Shown here: one piece after another, positions 1 through 7,703 of the stretch
Position numbering within the stretch: the stretch's first letter is position 1
How the letters are laid out: each line of letters starts with the position of its first letter
Assembly: GCA_002292015.1 (NCBI GenBank)
Contig: DBBD01000028.1
Span: forward strand, 35,817 to 50,927
Reading direction: 5' to 3'
Length of the DNA stretch: 15,111 nucleotides
Source of the DNA: Firmicutes bacterium UBA993
GTDB taxonomy: Bacteria; Bacillota; Dethiobacteria; DTU022
Translations under genes and position numbers: made by a program
Notes under the pieces: model-generated
The model's database searches: none
Seen by the model: only the letters and a program-made list of their open reading frames with translations
What the model was told of the DNA's origin: nothing

Positions 1-245
1 TCATCGTCTTCTTCTTCGTCTTCATAGTAATCATCTTCCAGTTCAGTCAGATCGTCATCGATCGCTTCGGTATACTCGAAGAGATCTTCATAGTCAACCC
101 GCAGCTGTTCAATCTCTTCGGTGATCCCTTCTAACAGATCAATCACCTTCTGCAAAACTTTCTGCTCCTTGCTCTCCTCGCCCAGTTCCAGGCCATCGGC
201 CAAACCCCTTAAATAAGATACCCGTGCTTTAAGCTCTTCCGTCAT
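1..245 (-). CDS. Small acidic protein, CD1247 N-terminal-domain-like, C-terminus off the window
   Basis: The reading frame starts at ATG (complement 243-245) and runs off the left edge, with 81 complete codons visible. A strong Shine-Dalgarno (GAGGAGGG) sits just upstream. The protein begins MTEELKARVSYLRGLADGLE and continues as a very acidic helical, probably coiled-coil sequence, ending in a run rich in Asp and Glu. The start resembles the short clostridial family annotated as CD1247 N-terminal domain, which I recall lying beside efp; some members carry a zinc-ribbon-like tail, which would lie outside this window. It is the last visible gene of the aroE-to-efp operon, 29 bases after efp. 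Its function is unknown. The family match is from memory of the N-terminal pattern, so it is moderately secure. Confidence 0.75.
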   Translation of the reverse strand, partial: MTEELKARVSYLRGLADGLELGEESKEQKVLQKVIDLLEGITEEIEQLRVDYEDLFEYTEAIDDDLTELEDDYYEDEEEDD

Positions 246-274
246 CTCTTTCCCTCCTCAGATATAAAAATTGA

Positions 275-832
275 TCAAGCTCTTTCAATATAGTTACCGG
301 TTCTGGTATCAATCCGCAGCAGATCGCCTTCATTGATGAAAAGTGGCACCTGTACCACCAGCCCGGTCTCCATCTTAGCCGGCTTTGAAGCGCCGGAAGC
401 GGTATCCCCCTTTAATCCAGGCTCAGTTTCAGCCACTGCCAGGGTTACGGTCAGCGGGATATCGACCCCGACAACTTCCTCCTTGTAAAGCACCACTGTT
501 AACCGATCATTTTCTTTTAAATACTTAATACCGTAACCGAGCTGTTCTTCACTGAGCGTGATCTGCTCAAAGCTTTCCATATCCATAACGTGGAAGGAAT
601 CGTCCGCCTGGTAAAGGTATTCCATCTCCTTGCGTTCCAGATGGGCACGGCCGACTTTTTCTCCAGCCCGGAAAGTTTTGTCGGTAATAGCCCCAGTGCG
701 CACATTTTTCAGCTTTGAACGGACAAAGGCCGCTCCTTTTCCCGGTTTCACGTGCTGAAACTCTAATACATTGTAGATATCACCATCGTACTCGATGGTA
801 ATACCGGTATGGAATTCGTTGGTTGAAATCAT
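275..832 (-). CDS. efp: Elongation factor P
   Basis: EF-P binds the ribosome between the P and E sites and relieves stalling at polyproline stretches. The 185-residue length is typical. The N-terminal KOW-like domain carries the loop HVKPGKGAAFVRSKLKN, and the tip lysine K32 is at the position modified in Bacillus EF-P (with 5-aminopentanol). The two OB-type domains follow, ending with the conserved acidic GDLLRIDTRTGNYIERA tail. ATG is preceded by a GGCGGGGG Shine-Dalgarno. The gene lies 27 bases downstream of pepP and precedes the small acidic protein. The PGKG loop points to the Lys-type Firmicutes branch rather than the Arg-type rhamnosylated branch. Confidence 0.97.
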   Translation of the reverse strand: MISTNEFHTGITIEYDGDIYNVLEFQHVKPGKGAAFVRSKLKNVRTGAITDKTFRAGEKVGRAHLERKEMEYLYQADDSFHVMDMESFEQITLSEEQLGYGIKYLKENDRLTVVLYKEEVVGVDIPLTVTLAVAETEPGLKGDTASGASKPAKMETGLVVQVPLFINEGDLLRIDTRTGNYIERA

Positions 833-859
833 CTTAAACCCCCGCCTTTCAAGTGCAAA

Positions 860-1927
860 CTAAATTGTGATCAGTTCACGGGTGCTGGTGGTCATCACCT
901 CGGCCCCGCATTCGGTTACATAAACCATATCTTCGATTCGCACTCCGCCCTGCCCCGGCAAATAAACTCCCGGCTCGATCGTCATCACCATGCCAGCCTC
1001 CAGCCCGGTTTCGCTGCGCCTGTTCAAAATAGGGGCCTCGTGTGTTTCAAGGCCAATACCGTGTCCGAGACCGTGCCCAAAATATTTGCCGTATCCAGCT
1101 TTATCTATTATATCACGAGCGACTGCATCGATCGCCGTCGTGTTTTTCAGCGGCCCCACTGCAGCAACAGCCCCGGCTTGAGCCTCTTTAACCAGGTCAT
1201 AGATCCGGCGCTGCAGCCGGCTAGGGTTACCGAGACAAACAGTGCGGGTCATATCGGTAGCATAACCGGCAAAAACAGCCCCAAAATCAATAGTGACCAG
1301 ATCCCCTACCGACATCAATTTTTCCGATGCAACACCGTGCGGTAGAGCCCCACGCGGTCCGGAGGCGACAATAAATCTAAAAGAACGTTCTTCCGCCCCG
1401 GCACGCAGTAAAAAGATTTCCAGTTCCAGTGCCAGTTGCCGCTCGCTCATCCCCGGCCTGATCAGCGTCAGCAGGTAGGAAAAAGCCTGGTCCAGAATTG
1501 CAGCCCCTCTATTCATCACAATCAGTTCGGCGGAGCTTTTTATCAGGCGCAGCTTCTCAACAATATCGGTCAGGGGAATCCACTGGATTTTCAGTTTTCC
1601 CGCCAGCTCGATATAACTATCATAGGTAAGATGTTTCGCTTCGAATCCGATTTTGCGCCAGCCGTTATGTTCAATAATTTCGGCAAGGCCGGAATAAAGT
1701 TCATCGTGCCGGCGGATTACCGAGAATTCTTCAGCCTGCTCTTCAGCCTGTTCCAGGTAGCGGAAATCGGTAACCAGGCAGGCCTGGCTGCTGCTAATCA
1801 GCAAAAGACCGCTGCTGCCGTCGAAGCCACTTAAGTAGCGCCGGTTAACCGGGTGCGTAACCATAAAAGCATCAACTTCCGCCGCTTTTACCAGGCTCCT
1901 TACCGCTGCCAAGCGTTCACGGCTCAT
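860..1927 (-). CDS. pepP: Xaa-Pro aminopeptidase, M24B metallopeptidase
   Basis: This enzyme removes an N-terminal residue that precedes proline. The 355-residue protein has a creatinase-like N-terminal domain (about 1-130) and a pita-bread catalytic domain. All five expected dinuclear metal ligands are visible: D214 (in TIDFGAVF), D225 (in YATDMTRT), H289 (in GHGLGHGIG), E318 (in MTIEPGVY) and E332 (in VRIEDMV); H296 fits the catalytic histidine. The ATG overlaps the TGA of aroQ (ATGA), indicating translational coupling. In many Firmicutes this gene (also called yqhT or papA) sits directly before efp, as here. Full-length and apparently intact. Prolidase (PepQ) is a close alternative on sequence alone. 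Confidence 0.93.
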   Translation of the reverse strand: MSRERLAAVRSLVKAAEVDAFMVTHPVNRRYLSGFDGSSGLLLISSSQACLVTDFRYLEQAEEQAEEFSVIRRHDELYSGLAEIIEHNGWRKIGFEAKHLTYDSYIELAGKLKIQWIPLTDIVEKLRLIKSSAELIVMNRGAAILDQAFSYLLTLIRPGMSERQLALELEIFLLRAGAEERSFRFIVASGPRGALPHGVASEKLMSVGDLVTIDFGAVFAGYATDMTRTVCLGNPSRLQRRIYDLVKEAQAGAVAAVGPLKNTTAIDAVARDIIDKAGYGKYFGHGLGHGIGLETHEAPILNRRSETGLEAGMVMTIEPGVYLPGQGGVRIEDMVYVTECGAEVMTTSTRELITI

Positions 1928-2379
1928 CTTTTGCCGCCGGCAGCAATAACCCGAACCAGCGCTTCCAACCCCAGTAGGTAGCTATTGATGCCGAAGCCAC
2001 AGATTACTCCTGCGGCTACGGGGGAAACAACGGAGTGGGAGCGAAAGGCTTCGCGGGCGAAGATATTACTGAGATGAACCTCAACCAGCGGTAAGCCGGC
2101 TGCTGCCAGCGCTTCACGCAGAGCGTAGCTGTAATGGGTAAAAGCGGCAGGGTTAATTAAGATACCAGCATAGGTAGTAGATGCAGCTTGGATCCTGTCG
2201 ATCAGCTCCCCTTCGTGGTTCGACTGAAACGCATCGATCGCTGCGCCCAGCTCGTCCGCCTTTTCCTCAAGCGCTTTATTTACCCGATCTAGGGTTATGC
2301 TGCCATATACTTCGGGCTCCCGCCTGCCAAGCAGGTTGAGATTCGGCCCGTGCAGAACCATAATTTTGTAAGCGGCCAT
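1924..2379 (-). CDS. aroQ: 3-dehydroquinate dehydratase, type II
   Basis: Converts 3-dehydroquinate to 3-dehydroshikimate, the third step of the shikimate pathway, as a cytosolic dodecamer in the known family. The 151-residue length is normal. Diagnostic motifs are visible in order: VLHGPNLNLLGRREPEVYG with the catalytic tyrosine Y25, FQSNHEGELID, ILINPAAFTHYSYALR with the active-site Asn, and VEVHLSNIFAREAFRSHS with the active-site His. A GGAGGAGGG Shine-Dalgarno precedes the ATG. It follows aroK after an 84-base gap and overlaps pepP by four bases. The residue contexts look complete, so activity is expected. Confidence 0.96.
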   Translation of the reverse strand: MAAYKIMVLHGPNLNLLGRREPEVYGSITLDRVNKALEEKADELGAAIDAFQSNHEGELIDRIQAASTTYAGILINPAAFTHYSYALREALAAAGLPLVEVHLSNIFAREAFRSHSVVSPVAAGVICGFGINSYLLGLEALVRVIAAGGKR

Positions 2380-2463
2380 CAGGGTTCCCTCCTCCTACCA
2401 TCGGCATAATCTTAAATTACCCAACTTAAACCCTTATTCCTGCCTTTGAAGCTTTAAATTAGC

Positions 2464-3009
2464 TTACTTTTTATTAGTTTTTAAATCGAGCGCCTTAATA
2501 ATCTCGCCGGCGACCAAGTTTACCCTTTTGCCGGTGGTATCGAAACGGTAATCACAAGCATTGTAGAATACAGCCCGCTCAGACAGCAGAGCTTCGATGG
2601 TCTTCTTCGGATCATCAGCGTCGGCCAGCAGCGGCCGACCTCCCTGAACCCTATTGCGCCTTAAGATTGCCCTGGTGGAGGCCGTCAAGAGGATCAGCGG
2701 ACCCATCGCCTTAAGTAATTTACGGTTTTCAGCCCTGATAAGCGCGCCGCCGCCGGTTGCCACTACCAGCGAGCCGTACCGGTAAGTCATTAGCCCCCTG
2801 ATCACTTCGCTTTCCAGATCGCGGAAATATTTTTCACCCATGGTTTCGAAGATCTCGGCAACAGTACAACCGACCTGCTGCACGATCAGCCGGTCGGTGT
2901 CGACAAAGCTGCGCTTTAATCTGAATGAAAGGTTTTCACCAACCACTGTCTTGCCGGTGCCCATAAAACCGCAGAGAATTACCTGCCCTTTTGCCTTTTC
3001 CCCAGCCAT
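2464..3009 (-). CDS. aroK: Shikimate kinase
   Basis: Phosphorylates shikimate with ATP to shikimate-3-phosphate. The 181 residues show a Walker A loop GFMGTGKT (14-21), the substrate-binding VDTDRLI segment, FRDLESEVI with the shikimate-binding Arg, the VATGGGALI glycine motif, and a lid containing RVQGGRPLL. An AGGTAGG Shine-Dalgarno precedes the ATG. It lies 16 bases downstream of the GspH-like pseudopilin gene. Cells with this arrangement make chorismate, but aroB, aroA and aroC are not in this window. Confidence 0.95.
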   Translation of the reverse strand: MAGEKAKGQVILCGFMGTGKTVVGENLSFRLKRSFVDTDRLIVQQVGCTVAEIFETMGEKYFRDLESEVIRGLMTYRYGSLVVATGGGALIRAENRKLLKAMGPLILLTASTRAILRRNRVQGGRPLLADADDPKKTIEALLSERAVFYNACDYRFDTTGKRVNLVAGEIIKALDLKTNKK

Positions 3010-3025
3010 CTTGTTCCTACCTCAT

Positions 3026-3544
3026 TTAGCTCCAATTCACGGGCGGGGTTTCTGAAACCCTTACCCGGCCGGTACCCGGGGTGACGATTACATACAGCAA
3101 CTTTCCTGACCTGTTCTTCATGGTAACCGTTCCCCCCGAGTTAGGAGCGCCGCTGCGTAAAAAACTCAAGGTTCTGACCGACCCGCTAAGCGGAAAATTA
3201 TTGGCCTGAATACTAATCCCCTCTGACAGCGCTATATTCACGAAATTACCGGTTTTTCCGTCCTTTAACCGGTAAATATCGTTGCCTCCGGCATCCTTCC
3301 TGAATTCAACCAACTGGCTCCAGCCGTAGGCGATCGCTTTTTGTTGGGTTTTTCGCAAATCGATCGCCATGGTGTGAGCGGCAATCTCCAAGCTGCGCTG
3401 TGCCCCGAAATCGGCCATTGCCGGTACGGCGATCAGCAGCAACAGCGAAAGCAAGCCGATCACACAGATCAGCTCAACTAAGGTAAAGGCCTGTTCACCC
3501 CCGACCTTGCTCCCGGTCCTGCGCCACCGGCGCTTAGCATTCAA
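3026..3544 (-). CDS. GspH/FimT-like pseudopilin
   Basis: A class III-type prepilin-like protein. A basic leader (NAKRRWRRTGSK) is followed by the cleavage region EQAFTLVELICVIGLL and a hydrophobic helix, then a FimT/GspH-like beta domain ending in LLYVIVTPGTGRVRVSE. The predicted -1 residue is Ala rather than the usual Gly; the +5 Glu is present. The start is uncertain. TTG at 3544 gives 172 residues but is 19 bases from the only clear Shine-Dalgarno (AGGAG at 3564-3568, next to the pilB stop). An in-frame ATT at 3553 has ideal 10-base spacing. The frame is open further upstream inside pilB, but residues there look like out-of-frame pilB. It probably acts as a minor pilin at the base or tip of the pilus encoded by the divergent operon. 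Confidence 0.85.
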   Translation of the reverse strand: MNAKRRWRRTGSKVGGEQAFTLVELICVIGLLSLLLLIAVPAMADFGAQRSLEIAAHTMAIDLRKTQQKAIAYGWSQLVEFRKDAGGNDIYRLKDGKTGNFVNIALSEGISIQANNFPLSGSVRTLSFLRSGAPNSGGTVTMKNRSGKLLYVIVTPGTGRVRVSETPPVNWS

Positions 3545-3560
3545 TATAAAAATAAAATAA

Positions 3561-5315
3561 TCACTCCTGATCCCGCTGCAGGCTGGACAGGTAGGCAATG
3601 CTGTCCTTATTAAGCGTCGCCTCACTGTCAATGATCGTGTTGAACGTGGAGCGGACAATTTCTCCTACTGTTGTTTTGCCTTCCAGAATCAACCGCAGAC
3701 CGTCCTTGACCAGGGTGCGCAACCCCTGCCTCACAGCCCCTCTCTGCAGCTCTTCAGTCGTGGCCTCCTGCATGATCAGGCTCTGAATGTTGCGGTTAAT
3801 AATCAGTACTTCCTGGATCGATATACGGCCCCGGTAGCCGGTGTGATTGCAACGGTTACATTTTAAGCCTTGCGGTAGTTTATCCGGCGGTTCGTGGTCG
3901 AAGTAGTTTCGGAAAAAGATCTTTTCCTGCTCGTTCAGCCTGGATTCACCGGCACAATCGGGACAGATCAGCCTGACCAGTCGCTGGGCAATTACGCCAA
4001 GCAGCGCGGAATTTATCAGGTATTTTTCCAGTCCCATGTCGGTTAACCGGGTTACCGCCCCAGCCGCGCTGTTGGTATGCAGGGTGCTTAAGACCAAGTG
4101 ACCGGTTAAAGCAGATTGTATGGTAATCGTGGCTGTTTCCGGGTCGCGAATCTCGCCTACCATGATAATATTCGGATCCTGGCGCAGTATCGATCGCAGG
4201 GCGTTGGCAAAGGTGCGGTTGATCTTGCGGTGTACCTGAACCTGGTTGATACCCTTTAAGCGGAACTCCACCGGATCTTCCACGGTAACGATATTCTTCT
4301 GCGGCCGGTTAAGGTGGTGCAGGGCTGAATAAAGAGTGGTGGTTTTGCCGCAGCCGGTGGGGCCGGTTACCAGCAGTAAGCCATGCTGGTTCAGCAGCAG
4401 CCGCAGAAAATGGTTATAATTATCTTCAGAAAAACCGAGCTGCTCTAAGGGCAACACAATCCGCTCTTTTTCCAGGAGCCTGATTACTATTTTTTCTCCG
4501 TTTATAGTAGGCAGGGTGGAGACCCGCAGGTTGATCCCGACCCGGCCTTCCTGCCAGTCGATATTGCCGTCCTGGGGCAACCTCTTCTCAGCGATATCAA
4601 GGTTGGCCATGATCTTAACCCGTGAGATAATGTGGGTTTTCAGCTGTTCCGCCGGGGAAGCCAGGTCGTGCAGCACCCCATCCAAACGCATCCTGATGCG
4701 TAGATTCTTTTCACCCGGTTCAAGGTGGATATCGCTGGCTCCCTCGGCGATCGCCTGTTCGACCAGGGAATTGACGATCTGCACCACCGGCGAATTTTCG
4801 CTGCGCATCGGGATTTCAGACTCCGGCTCGCTATTTGCCCCCGGCAGCCCGGTAGTTATCTTTTCCCGCTGGCCGGGAACAAAGCCGTAGAAGCGCGAGA
4901 TCATCTGCCTGATTGCACTATCCCGGGCCAGTACCGGCACTATTTCCGCACCAGTGAGCATAGCAATGTAGTCGATCGCTTCTAAGTCCAGTGGATCGCT
5001 CATCGCTACGGTCATTTTGCCGTTTTCGCCGGCAAGCGGCATTACCCCGAAGCGGGCGGCAATATCTGCCGGCAGCTTGGCAATCGCCTGTTGATCAACC
5101 GGGAACAGGCTTAAATTAACCTGCTTGATCCCCAGTTCGCTTTCCAGCACCGTCAGCAGCTGTTCTTCGCTGATCAGTTTTTTTTCAAGGAGCAACCTGG
5201 CCACCCGCCTGCCGCTGCGGCGGCTTTCAGCAACCAGGTCAATTATAGCTTCCCGTTCGACCAGGCCCCGGTTAATAAGGGCACTCTCAAGCTTCCGGCG
5301 GTTAAATACAGTCAT
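3561..5315 (-). CDS. pilB: Type IV pilus assembly ATPase PilB / GspE family
   Basis: Cytoplasmic hexameric ATPase that powers pilus extension together with PilC. I choose the ATG at 5315 because GAGGAG lies seven bases upstream; an ATG five codons earlier (5330) has no Shine-Dalgarno. This gives 584 residues. An N-terminal MshEN-like domain (about 1-145) is followed by the catalytic core with Walker A GPTGCGKTTT (about 320), Walker B IIMVGEIRDPET (about 380), the His box TLHTNSAAGAV, and a zinc tetracysteine (CPDC near 451, CNRC near 485) that is typical of PilB/GspE and absent from PilT. It overlaps aroE by 14 bases. The MshEN repeats lack several consensus Arg, Gly and Gln residues, so c-di-GMP binding is doubtful. 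Confidence 0.95.
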   Translation of the reverse strand: MTVFNRRKLESALINRGLVEREAIIDLVAESRRSGRRVARLLLEKKLISEEQLLTVLESELGIKQVNLSLFPVDQQAIAKLPADIAARFGVMPLAGENGKMTVAMSDPLDLEAIDYIAMLTGAEIVPVLARDSAIRQMISRFYGFVPGQREKITTGLPGANSEPESEIPMRSENSPVVQIVNSLVEQAIAEGASDIHLEPGEKNLRIRMRLDGVLHDLASPAEQLKTHIISRVKIMANLDIAEKRLPQDGNIDWQEGRVGINLRVSTLPTINGEKIVIRLLEKERIVLPLEQLGFSEDNYNHFLRLLLNQHGLLLVTGPTGCGKTTTLYSALHHLNRPQKNIVTVEDPVEFRLKGINQVQVHRKINRTFANALRSILRQDPNIIMVGEIRDPETATITIQSALTGHLVLSTLHTNSAAGAVTRLTDMGLEKYLINSALLGVIAQRLVRLICPDCAGESRLNEQEKIFFRNYFDHEPPDKLPQGLKCNRCNHTGYRGRISIQEVLIINRNIQSLIMQEATTEELQRGAVRQGLRTLVKDGLRLILEGKTTVGEIVRSTFNTIIDSEATLNKDSIAYLSSLQRDQE

Positions 5316-6186
5316 CCCGTTTCTCCTCATCCAGATAACGCTTTAAAGCCAGCGCCATCTGCTCCGCTGGAGCAGCCTGTCCGGTTAAAAGCTCAAACGC
5401 AAGCAGCGCCTGCCTGAATAACAGGCCGATACCGTTAAAGGTTTTAGCGCCGGCCAGGGCCGCTGCTTTCATCACCGCGGTTTCTGCCGGGCTGTAGCGC
5501 AGATCGAAAAAGAGTTTCTCGGCAACATCCGGAACTATCCGGCCGAACACCATTTTTACTTCCTCCGCGTCCAGGGGCAGACAGTAAACTATCAATCTGC
5601 AGGCAGCCAGCGCTTCTTTCAAACCGGCGACCGCCAGGGACAGGGTGCGGCAATTTCTAAGCGGGGTCAGCGTTTTAATCAGCCCGGCTAAGTTTTCAGC
5701 GCTATCCAGACTACGGTTGGCCAGCCAAAGTTCTCGTAGGCCCTTTTTTGCCAGCGTATAAGCCACCGCCCGCGCTGCGCCGCCGGCGCCGATCAGCAAA
5801 GCCGGGCTCTTCAGATCAAAATGCGGGCCAACTTCCAGCAGGGCATGGTAAAAACCCTCGCCATCGGTTGAAGTGCCGAAAAGTAATCCTTCCTTATTGA
5901 CAATCGTGTTAACAGAATTGATCAGCATCGCTTCTTCGGCTACGCTATCGAGATAGGGAATCACTGCATCCTTATAAGGGCTGGTCACATTACAGCCGCC
6001 GACCGCCAGGGCTTTCAACCCTTGCAGAGCGGCGCCAAGATCCGTTTCTTTAACCGGGGCAGCCAGGTAAACAGCGTTTAAACCGAGCGCCTGGAAGCCG
6101 GCATTGTGAATCAGCGGGGAAAGAGAATGAGAAACAGGGTTACCGAGCAGCATGTAATAAGCGGTGCTTGCGTCGCACGTTCTCAT
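5302..6186 (-). CDS. aroE: Shikimate dehydrogenase
   Basis: NADP-dependent reduction of 3-dehydroshikimate to shikimate. In the 294 residues the N-terminal substrate domain has NPVSHSLSPLIHNAGF and GCNVTSPYKDAV with catalytic K72. The Rossmann domain has LLIGAGGAARAVAYTLA and the NADP-selecting ANRSLDSA. The C-terminal motif NGIGLLFRQALLAFELLTGQ is recognisable, but the usual GMLV..QGA is changed to GLLF..QAL. The ATG is preceded by GGAGAAGG and, further up, by an extended -10 promoter. It is the first gene of the leftward operon and overlaps pilB by 14 bases, an unusual direct coupling of amino-acid synthesis to pilus assembly. Confidence 0.95.
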   Translation of the reverse strand: MRTCDASTAYYMLLGNPVSHSLSPLIHNAGFQALGLNAVYLAAPVKETDLGAALQGLKALAVGGCNVTSPYKDAVIPYLDSVAEEAMLINSVNTIVNKEGLLFGTSTDGEGFYHALLEVGPHFDLKSPALLIGAGGAARAVAYTLAKKGLRELWLANRSLDSAENLAGLIKTLTPLRNCRTLSLAVAGLKEALAACRLIVYCLPLDAEEVKMVFGRIVPDVAEKLFFDLRYSPAETAVMKAAALAGAKTFNGIGLLFRQALLAFELLTGQAAPAEQMALALKRYLDEEKRDDCI

Positions 6187-6219
6187 AACTCACCTTCTCC
6201 TTTTCTGTAAATAATAGGT

Positions 6220-6228
6220 ATTATAGCA
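6220..6228 (-). promoter_or_regulatory. Extended -10 promoter of the aroE-pilB operon
   Basis: On the minus strand the sequence reads TGCTATAAT, a perfect -10 hexamer with the TGn extension. No good -35 is seen (TTTTCG at 17-base spacing), which fits extended -10 promoters. The predicted transcript start near 6213 gives a leader of about 27 bases before the aroE ATG. An 8-bp inverted repeat (6241-6270) covers the -35 position. Confidence 0.7.
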
Positions 6229-6240
6229 TCTCTGAACCGG

Positions 6241-6270
6241 TGCGAAAAGGGAAGTTCCGGAGTTTTCGCA
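6241..6270. repeat. Perfect 8-bp inverted repeat in the divergent intergenic region
   Basis: TGCGAAAA at 6241-6248 is answered by TTTTCGCA at 6263-6270, with a 14-base gap that itself contains GGAAGTTCC. The repeat lies over the -35 zone of the aroE promoter and upstream of the probable pilD promoter. It could be an operator shared by the two operons. A hairpin is also possible. No regulator can be named. Confidence 0.45.
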
Positions 6271-6281
6271 AATTTAGTTTA

Positions 6282-6310
6282 TTCTGAGGGCAAGCGGCAG
6301 GATTTATTAT
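6282..6310 (+). promoter_or_regulatory. Possible promoter of the pilD-pilC operon
   Basis: TTCTGA (6282-6287) and TATTAT (6305-6310) are separated by 17 bases and lie about 72 bases upstream of the pilD start. The -35 is a poor match, so this is tentative. It is the best sigma-A-like candidate in the 195-base divergent gap. Confidence 0.35.
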
Positions 6311-6381
6311 TCCGCTGTCGAATAAAGCTTAGCTCAAAAGGAATTGCCGTAACATAACCAGTACCCGGGAGGAACCGCTAC

Positions 6382-7185
6382 TTGTTTTCCTACAATCTTT
6401 TTTTCCTTTTAATGTTTTTTGCTAGCGGTCTCTGCTTCGGCAGTTTTTTGAACGTAATCGTTTACCGGCTGCCGCAAAAAATTTCAGTTATCAGTCCCCC
6501 TTCAAGCTGTCCTGCCTGCCACCACAGGCTGGGCTTTTTCGACCTGATCCCCCTTTTTGGTTACCTGTTATTAAAGGGTAAGTGCCGCTACTGTTCCGCT
6601 TCGATCAGCTTTCGCTATCCCCTGGTCGAGCTGCTAACGGGGCTGCTTTTTACGGCAGTATTATATCGCTTCGGTTTATCAGCTGTCGGTTTATTCTACC
6701 TTACCCTGCTCTACATCCTCTTTGCCGTCACCCTGGTTGACCTTAAGCACTGGATTGTGCCGAACACGCTGGTTGCCGCCGGTCTGATCAGCGCCCTGCT
6801 TTTCTACCTGCCCGTGCTCCTTTCACTAATAGCTGACCTTCCGCCCTGGCTCATAATCGATCGCCAACCCTTAGATGCCCTGCTAGGCTTTGCAGTGGGC
6901 GGCGGGCTACTATTCATCATCATCCTGGTCAGCCGCGGCGGCATGGGAGCAGGAGATATGAAGTTGATGGCGATGATCGGCCTTTTTGTGGGGCTGCGCG
7001 GTGTAGCCGTGGTTTTGCTGGCCGCTTTTATCTCTGGAGCACTGGTTGGCATTGTGATGATGATCCTTGGCCGGGCCACACGTAAGGATGCCCTGCCGTT
7101 TGCCCCCTACCTGGCTTTAGGCGCCGTAGTGGAAGTTTTCTGGGGCGCAGCAATCTGGAACTGGTATGTTAACCTAATCCAATAA
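6382..7185 (+). CDS. pilD: Prepilin peptidase / N-methyltransferase
   Basis: Polytopic membrane aspartyl protease (A24 family) that cleaves prepilin leaders before the +1 residue and methylates the new N-terminus. The 267-residue protein shows an N-terminal GSFLNVIVYRLPQ motif, the zinc-type cysteine pairs CPAC and CRYC in the cytoplasmic methylase-associated domain, and the two catalytic aspartates in VDLKHWIVPN and MGAGDMKLMAMIG. Several hydrophobic helices cover the rest. The start is TTG, supported by GGGAGGA eight bases upstream (6367-6373). First gene of the rightward operon; its substrates are the four pilin-like proteins of this locus and the large one at 13518. Length and motifs indicate the bifunctional form. 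Confidence 0.95.
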   Translation: MFSYNLFFLLMFFASGLCFGSFLNVIVYRLPQKISVISPPSSCPACHHRLGFFDLIPLFGYLLLKGKCRYCSASISFRYPLVELLTGLLFTAVLYRFGLSAVGLFYLTLLYILFAVTLVDLKHWIVPNTLVAAGLISALLFYLPVLLSLIADLPPWLIIDRQPLDALLGFAVGGGLLFIIILVSRGGMGAGDMKLMAMIGLFVGLRGVAVVLLAAFISGALVGIVMMILGRATRKDALPFAPYLALGAVVEVFWGAAIWNWYVNLIQ

Positions 7186-7250
7186 CAATATTATTCGCTG
7201 ATCTTAACTCAATTTAATTACCACTACTGATCGCAGAAGGAGAAGCAGCA

Positions 7251-7682
7251 TTGTTCAGGCCGGTTAGAAGTGCCGTTAACGGTTACACCTTTATTGAGAT
7301 ACTGATCGCTCTTGCCCTGCTGGGCATTGTTGTGGCCCCCCTGCTAAACCTTTTTGCCACCGGCTATTTTTTCATTAACGATGCCCGCATGCATACCACC
7401 GCCCTTAACCTCTGCCGGGCCCGGTTAGAAGAAACCAGGGCTCTGGGCTACAGCGCTGTATATGACCTTTACCTTGCCGGCGCCGCCTCTCCGGTTATCG
7501 AGACAGACCCCTTGGGATATACCGGCTTTACCCGGGAAACATCCGTTTTCCTGATCGATCTGCCGACTGTGACAAACGCTCTCCTGCCCGTCCAACTACT
7601 GCAGATCGACATCACTGTTTCATGGCTTGAAAACAACCGCGAACATTCAGAAACGCTTTCCACTTACCTTGGCAAACGCTGA
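7251..7682 (+). CDS. PilV/GspI-like minor pilin
   Basis: A 143-residue prepilin-like protein. The leader MFRPVRSAVNG is followed by the processed N-terminus YTFIEILIALALLGIVV, with Gly at -1 and Glu at +5 (residue 16). The helix region continues into a motif typical of this group, ALNLCRARLEETRALGY, and a small beta domain ending in a VSWLENN strand. It starts at TTG with AAGGAG eight bases upstream (7237-7242). It lies 65 bases after pilD and 21 bases before the next pilin gene's start. A minor pilin that primes assembly is the likely role; pilV and gspI cannot be told apart by eye. Confidence 0.88.
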   Translation: MFRPVRSAVNGYTFIEILIALALLGIVVAPLLNLFATGYFFINDARMHTTALNLCRARLEETRALGYSAVYDLYLAGAASPVIETDPLGYTGFTRETSVFLIDLPTVTNALLPVQLLQIDITVSWLENNREHSETLSTYLGKR

Positions 7683-7703
7683 CGCGCTGATGGAGGAATG
7701 CTG

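Noticed and set aside
990..1834. Plus-strand open frames opposite pepP
   Set aside because: They are antisense to a gene with all its catalytic residues, and they lack ribosome binding sites and family motifs.
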